In this document: positions 6,625 to 8,353 of the stretch, in pieces
How the letters are laid out: each line of letters starts with the position of its first letter
How positions within the stretch are numbered: the first letter of the stretch is position 1
From: Ferruginibacter sp.
GTDB lineage: Bacteria; Bacteroidota; Bacteroidia; Chitinophagales; Chitinophagaceae
DNA: 8,353 bases
Direction of reading: 5' to 3'
NCBI GenBank assembly: GCA_018057635.1
Contig: JAGPDJ010000080.1
Coordinates: 1 to 8,353 of the forward strand
Translations under genes and position numbers: made by a program
Notes under the pieces: generated by a model
The model's database searches: none
Seen by the model: only the letters and a program-made list of their open reading frames with translations
What the model was told of the DNA's origin: nothing

Positions 6625-6955
6625 ATAATAGTTGGAAACGGGTTTTACAGCCGTTCAGTTGGCTGAGAAAGTTTTTTTAAGTGAAAGATTAATGAACAAC
6701 AGATAAGTTTTTGTTAAAGGCTTTTTGGGAGTTATTATATATAAATTCAAAACCAAAAATATCTTTTCAATTTTTTTAAAAATATGCTACGAATACACGA
6801 AATTGACTGAGTTGATAACTGATCTGATTTTCAAAATAAAATCATAAGAAAATGAGGATACTAAACTTTGGTAACAGTTATAGGTCACAGCATATATGCC
6901 AGCCAATCTATTTATAGGGAGGGCTTATTAAATTATTTTTGATAATATTGTAAAA
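6625..6955. other. Divergent intergenic region (promoters, no gene)
   Basis: The stretch separates the minus-strand barrel gene from the plus-strand small lipoprotein gene and should hold both promoters. It is very AT-rich, especially 6670-6785 with T and A runs. I find no convincing reading frame and no tRNA or other RNA gene. A good promoter candidate for the plus-strand gene is listed separately at 6911-6941. For the minus-strand gene only a lone TATTTTTG (6761-6754) without a matching -33 element is seen. Confidence 0.6.
6911..6941 (+). promoter_or_regulatory. Candidate Bacteroidota-type promoter for the cysteine-rich protein gene
   Basis: TTTA (6911-6914), a 19-bp spacer and TATTTTTG (6934-6941) match the Bacteroidota primary-sigma consensus TTTG-N19-TAnnTTTG at all but one fixed position. 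Transcription would start near 6946-6948, giving an untranslated leader of only about 8-19 nt, depending on which ATG (6956 or 6965) is used. The region is AT-rich, so some matching is expected by chance. Confidence 0.45.
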
Positions 6956-7261
6956 ATGCAAATCATGAAACGTAAAATCATTCTGCTTACTCTTATTGCA
7001 ACAATTCTTATTGCCGGGGTTTTTATTTCATCATCGTGTAATACTATTGCCAGGGCTGCAGCTAAATACTGGACCAACAAGCAGATCAGGGAATTTGTAG
7101 GGAAATGTGAAGACAAATCAAGTATCATCCTGGGCAGTGAGAATGCAAAAAAATACTGTGATTGTGCGGTTGATGTAGTTGCTGAAAAATACAGGAATTA
7201 TGAAGATGTAAAAAAGGCATCGCTTACAGATGTATTGAAAATAGCGAGGGATTGTAAGTGA
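6956..7261 (+). CDS. Small cysteine-rich envelope protein, probable lipoprotein
   Basis: The 101 residues begin with a charged start (MKRK), a strong hydrophobic segment (about 8-24) and FISSSC, where Cys28 could be lipid-modified. The -3 to -1 residues are Ser-Ser-Ser rather than the classic L-x-G/A, so the lipobox is loose, which Bacteroidota often tolerate. The mature part has four more cysteines: C51 (FVGKCED), C68 and C70 (YCDC) and C100 next to the end. The YCDC...EKY segment followed by a final Cys resembles small uncharacterised Bacteroidota proteins I have seen, but I cannot name a family. The Cys residues may form disulfides in the periplasm or bind metal. There are two possible starts, 6956 and 6965; the latter begins MKRKIILL and fits a signal sequence better. 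The gene stands alone, with its own promoter candidate just upstream. Confidence 0.78.
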   Translation: MQIMKRKIILLTLIATILIAGVFISSSCNTIARAAAKYWTNKQIREFVGKCEDKSSIILGSENAKKYCDCAVDVVAEKYRNYEDVKKASLTDVLKIARDCK

Positions 7262-7271
7262 TTTTTTTCAT

Positions 7272-7294
7272 ACCGCAAAGGCGTGGAGGCGCTG
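7272..7294 (+). repeat. Dispersed repeat copy 1 (forward)
   Basis: It starts ACCGCAAAGGCG and matches the 7351 copy at 19 of 23 positions. Its inverse partner is at 7319-7343, with complement matching at 16 of 23 positions across a 24-bp loop. Confidence 0.7.
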
Positions 7295-7318
7295 TTTACT
7301 ATTTTACTTTATTATAAT

Positions 7319-7343
7319 CTCTGCGATTCCCCGTCTCAGCGGT
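7319..7343 (-). repeat. Dispersed repeat copy 2 (inverted)
   Basis: On the minus strand it reads ACCGCTGAGACGGGGAATCG, then CAGAG. It is the more diverged partner of copy 1 and could pair with it in a transcript running from the upstream gene. Confidence 0.65.
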
Positions 7344-7350
7344 TATTTTC

Positions 7351-7373
7351 ACCGCAGAGGCACGGAGGCGCAG
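7351..7373 (+). repeat. Dispersed repeat copy 3 (forward)
   Basis: It reads ACCGCAGAGGCACGGAGGCG, then CAG. It is close to the apparent consensus and was used as the reference for the match counts. Confidence 0.75.
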
Positions 7374-7435
7374 TTTTATTCGTTTTGATTTTACTTGACA
7401 GGCTGTTACTCCCATCACAATGAATCTTTTTTTTA

Positions 7436-7458
7436 ACCGCAGAGACGCGGTGACGCAG
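7436..7458 (+). repeat. Dispersed repeat copy 4 (forward)
   Basis: It reads ACCGCAGAGACGCGGTGACG, then CAG, matching copy 3 at 19 of 23 positions. It is followed 7 bp later by the palindrome at 7466-7480. Confidence 0.75.
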
Positions 7459-7465
7459 CCGTTTC

Positions 7466-7480
7466 GCAGAGAGTCTCTGC
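7466..7480. repeat. Perfect 15-bp palindrome GCAGAGA-G-TCTCTGC
   Basis: The 7-bp arms are exact reverse complements around a single central G. The arms resemble the GCAGAG end of the dispersed repeat, so this may be a junction where a forward and an inverted unit meet. Confidence 0.6.
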
Positions 7481-7538
7481 TTTAACTCTTTAACGCTTGT
7501 TCTCTACGGTTAATTTATTTTTGAATTTACTTGTATAC

Positions 7539-7561
7539 TTGCGTCTCCCCGCCTCTGCGGT
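7539..7561 (-). repeat. Dispersed repeat copy 5 (inverted)
   Basis: On the minus strand it reads ACCGCAGAGGCGGGGAGACG, then CAA, matching copy 3 at 19 of 23 positions. It is the closest inverted partner to the forward copies and lies 22 bp before the -33 element of the kdsB promoter candidate. Confidence 0.75.
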
Positions 7562-7582
7562 AAATTTATCCAGATACGCATA

Positions 7583-7609
7583 TTGTTTTACTGTTGAAGC
7601 ATATATTTG
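7583..7609 (+). promoter_or_regulatory. Candidate Bacteroidota-type promoter of kdsB
   Basis: TATATTTG (7602-7609) is an exact match to the -7 consensus TAnnTTTG. TTG (7583-7585) lies upstream with a 16-bp spacer, slightly shorter than usual. Transcription would start near 7615, leaving a leader of about 30 nt before the ATG at 7646. Confidence 0.5.
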
Positions 7610-7645
7610 CGCTAATAAACATTAAAAACTTCCTTCGCATTTACC

Positions 7646-8353
7646 ATGAAGAAAATTGCCATGATTCCTGCCCGTTATGCCGCCACCCGTTTCCCGGCCA
7701 AACTGATGCAATTGCTGGGCGATAAAACGGTGATCAGGCATACTTATGATAATACAGTGGCAACAGGCCTGTTCCAGGAAGTTTATGTAGTTACCGACAG
7801 TGAGATCATTTTTAATGAAATCAGCAGCAACAATGGCAAAGCCATCATGAGCAAAAAGGAACATGAAAGCGGAAGCGACCGGATAGCAGAAGCCATTGCC
7901 GGAATGGATATTGATATTGTAATTAATGTGCAGGGTGATGAACCTTTTGTACAAAAAGAGCCACTGGAAAAATTGCTGGATGTTTTTTCTGATGAACGGG
8001 TTCAGGTAGCTTCATTGATGCAGGTATTGAAAGAAGATCAGTATATATCTGATCCCAATTATGTAAAAGTGGCAGTTGATAAAAAATTTAATTCGCTTTT
8101 ATTCAGCCGCAGCCCGATACCTTTCCACCGAGACAAAAATATTCCAGTTAATTATTATGAACATATCGGTGTGTATGCATTCAGGAAACAGGCACTGATT
8201 GATTTCACCAACTGGCCCATGACACCATTGGAATCGGCAGAAAAGATAGAATGCCTTCGTTACCTTGAAAATGGAATTCAGCTTAAAATGATCGTAACGG
8301 AATATATGGGTGTTGAAATTGATACTCCGGAAGACCTGGTTCGTGCAGCTAAT
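7646..8353 (+). CDS. kdsB: 3-deoxy-manno-octulosonate cytidylyltransferase (CMP-KDO synthetase), 3'-incomplete
   Basis: KdsB joins CTP and KDO to give CMP-KDO and pyrophosphate (EC 2.7.7.38), the activation step before KDO is added to lipid A in LPS synthesis. It acts in the cytoplasm. The first 236 codons are present and run off the right edge. The family usually has about 240-255 residues, so only the last few are missing. The diagnostic motifs are all there: the nucleotide-binding [14 protein letters not shown] (7-20, with R10, R15 and K19), HESGSDR (73-79), NVQGDEP (94-100, with metal-binding D98), [17 protein letters not shown], and EIDTPEDL near the end (D226, the second metal ligand). 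The ATG at 7646 is the only start that begins directly at the [10 protein letters not shown] strand. There is no Shine-Dalgarno sequence, as is normal in this phylum. No frame disruption is visible. Confidence 0.96.
   Translation, partial: MKKIAMIPARYAATRFPAKLMQLLGDKTVIRHTYDNTVATGLFQEVYVVTDSEIIFNEISSNNGKAIMSKKEHESGSDRIAEAIAGMDIDIVINVQGDEPFVQKEPLEKLLDVFSDERVQVASLMQVLKEDQYISDPNYVKVAVDKKFNSLLFSRSPIPFHRDKNIPVNYYEHIGVYAFRKQALIDFTNWPMTPLESAEKIECLRYLENGIQLKMIVTEYMGVEIDTPEDLVRAAN

Larger units (their letters stand above)
7272..7561. repeat. Cluster of a 23-bp GC-rich dispersed repeat in both orientations
   Basis: The unit reads ACCGCAGAG-(G/A)-CGCGGAG-(G/A)-CGCAG. Five copies and one decayed half-copy are seen. 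Plus orientation: 7272-7294, 7351-7373 and 7436-7458. Inverted: 7319-7343, 7539-7561 and the decayed 7502-7511. By hand alignment, copies 7272, 7436 and 7539 each match the 7351 copy at 19 of 23 positions. Spacers are irregular (7 to more than 60 bp) and AT-rich, so this is not a CRISPR array. Similar CCGCAGAG-type intergenic repeats are, to my memory, scattered through many Bacteroidota genomes. The alternation of orientations would allow hairpins in RNA or cruciforms, as in REP/BIME elements. Confidence 0.8.
7262..7645. other. Gene-free region with dispersed GC-rich repeats and the kdsB promoter
   Basis: No reading frame here looks coding. The stretch is a patchwork of AT-rich DNA and GC-rich repeat units in both orientations (7272-7561, described separately), followed by an AT-rich segment with a promoter candidate for kdsB. 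A run of seven T's just after the preceding stop (7262-7268) has no hairpin before it, so no standard terminator is visible for the upstream gene. Confidence 0.7.

Noticed and set aside
6648..6680. Hairpin CAGCC...GGCTG followed by a T run, resembling a plus-strand terminator
   Set aside because: The stem is only 5 bp, the T run begins several bases after it, and no plus-strand gene lies upstream.
6754..6761. Minus-strand TATTTTTG as the -7 element of the barrel-gene promoter
   Set aside because: It is an exact match to TAnnTTTG, but no TTG/TTTG lies at the proper distance and the region is almost pure A/T.
6928..7128. A 66-codon minus-strand open frame
   Set aside because: It is antisense to the cysteine-rich protein gene and mirrors its hydrophobic signal segment.
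7272..7561. CRISPR array
   Set aside because: Units are in both orientations, spacers vary widely in length and are AT-rich, and there are no cas genes.
7622..7954. A 110-codon minus-strand open frame
   Set aside because: It lies opposite the start of kdsB, whose plus-strand frame carries all family motifs. It is a shadow.

Overview
The window looks like chromosomal DNA of a Gram-negative Bacteroidota, most likely of the Chitinophagaceae type. The evidence is: low-to-moderate GC; secreted proteins and porins typical of the phylum (an outer-membrane beta-barrel family and a DUF3857/transglutaminase-like protein); weak or absent Shine-Dalgarno sequences; several -7 elements of the Bacteroidota form TAnnTTTG; and a KDO cytidylyltransferase gene, which implies lipopolysaccharide. 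The genus assignment is inference.

Layout. Positions 3-176 hold the C-terminal end of a plus-strand outer-membrane beta-barrel protein. It converges on a minus-strand GNAT acetyltransferase (241-786), and a strong hairpin terminator lies between the two. A long minus-strand block follows, given here in transcription order from right to left: an outer-membrane beta-barrel protein (5959-6624) with its own terminator; a small VanZ-like membrane protein (5573-5854, GTG start); a secreted DUF3857/transglutaminase-like protein (3582-5516); a secreted two-lobed retropepsin-like aspartic peptidase (2405-3418); and a secreted protein with four tandem AMPK/CBM48-type glycogen-binding modules (951-2414). 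The last two genes overlap and are probably translationally coupled. A 331-bp AT-rich divergent region (6625-6955) leads to a plus-strand gene for a small cysteine-rich, probably lipid-anchored protein (6956-7261). A gene-free stretch (7262-7645) carries several copies of a GC-rich 23-bp dispersed repeat in both orientations. It ends in a good promoter candidate for kdsB (7646 to the window edge, incomplete).

How the genes relate. Nearly everything except the acetyltransferase and KdsB is predicted to be exported or to sit in the envelope. KdsB activates KDO for LPS inner-core synthesis. The most interesting unit is the overlapping aspartic peptidase / four-module CBM48 pair, with a DUF3857 protein upstream whose transglutaminase-like active site has lost its Cys and His. 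No known pathway that I can name joins these three. A shared role in handling envelope polymer or protein is only a hypothesis. I see no mobile element, CRISPR array or RNA gene.
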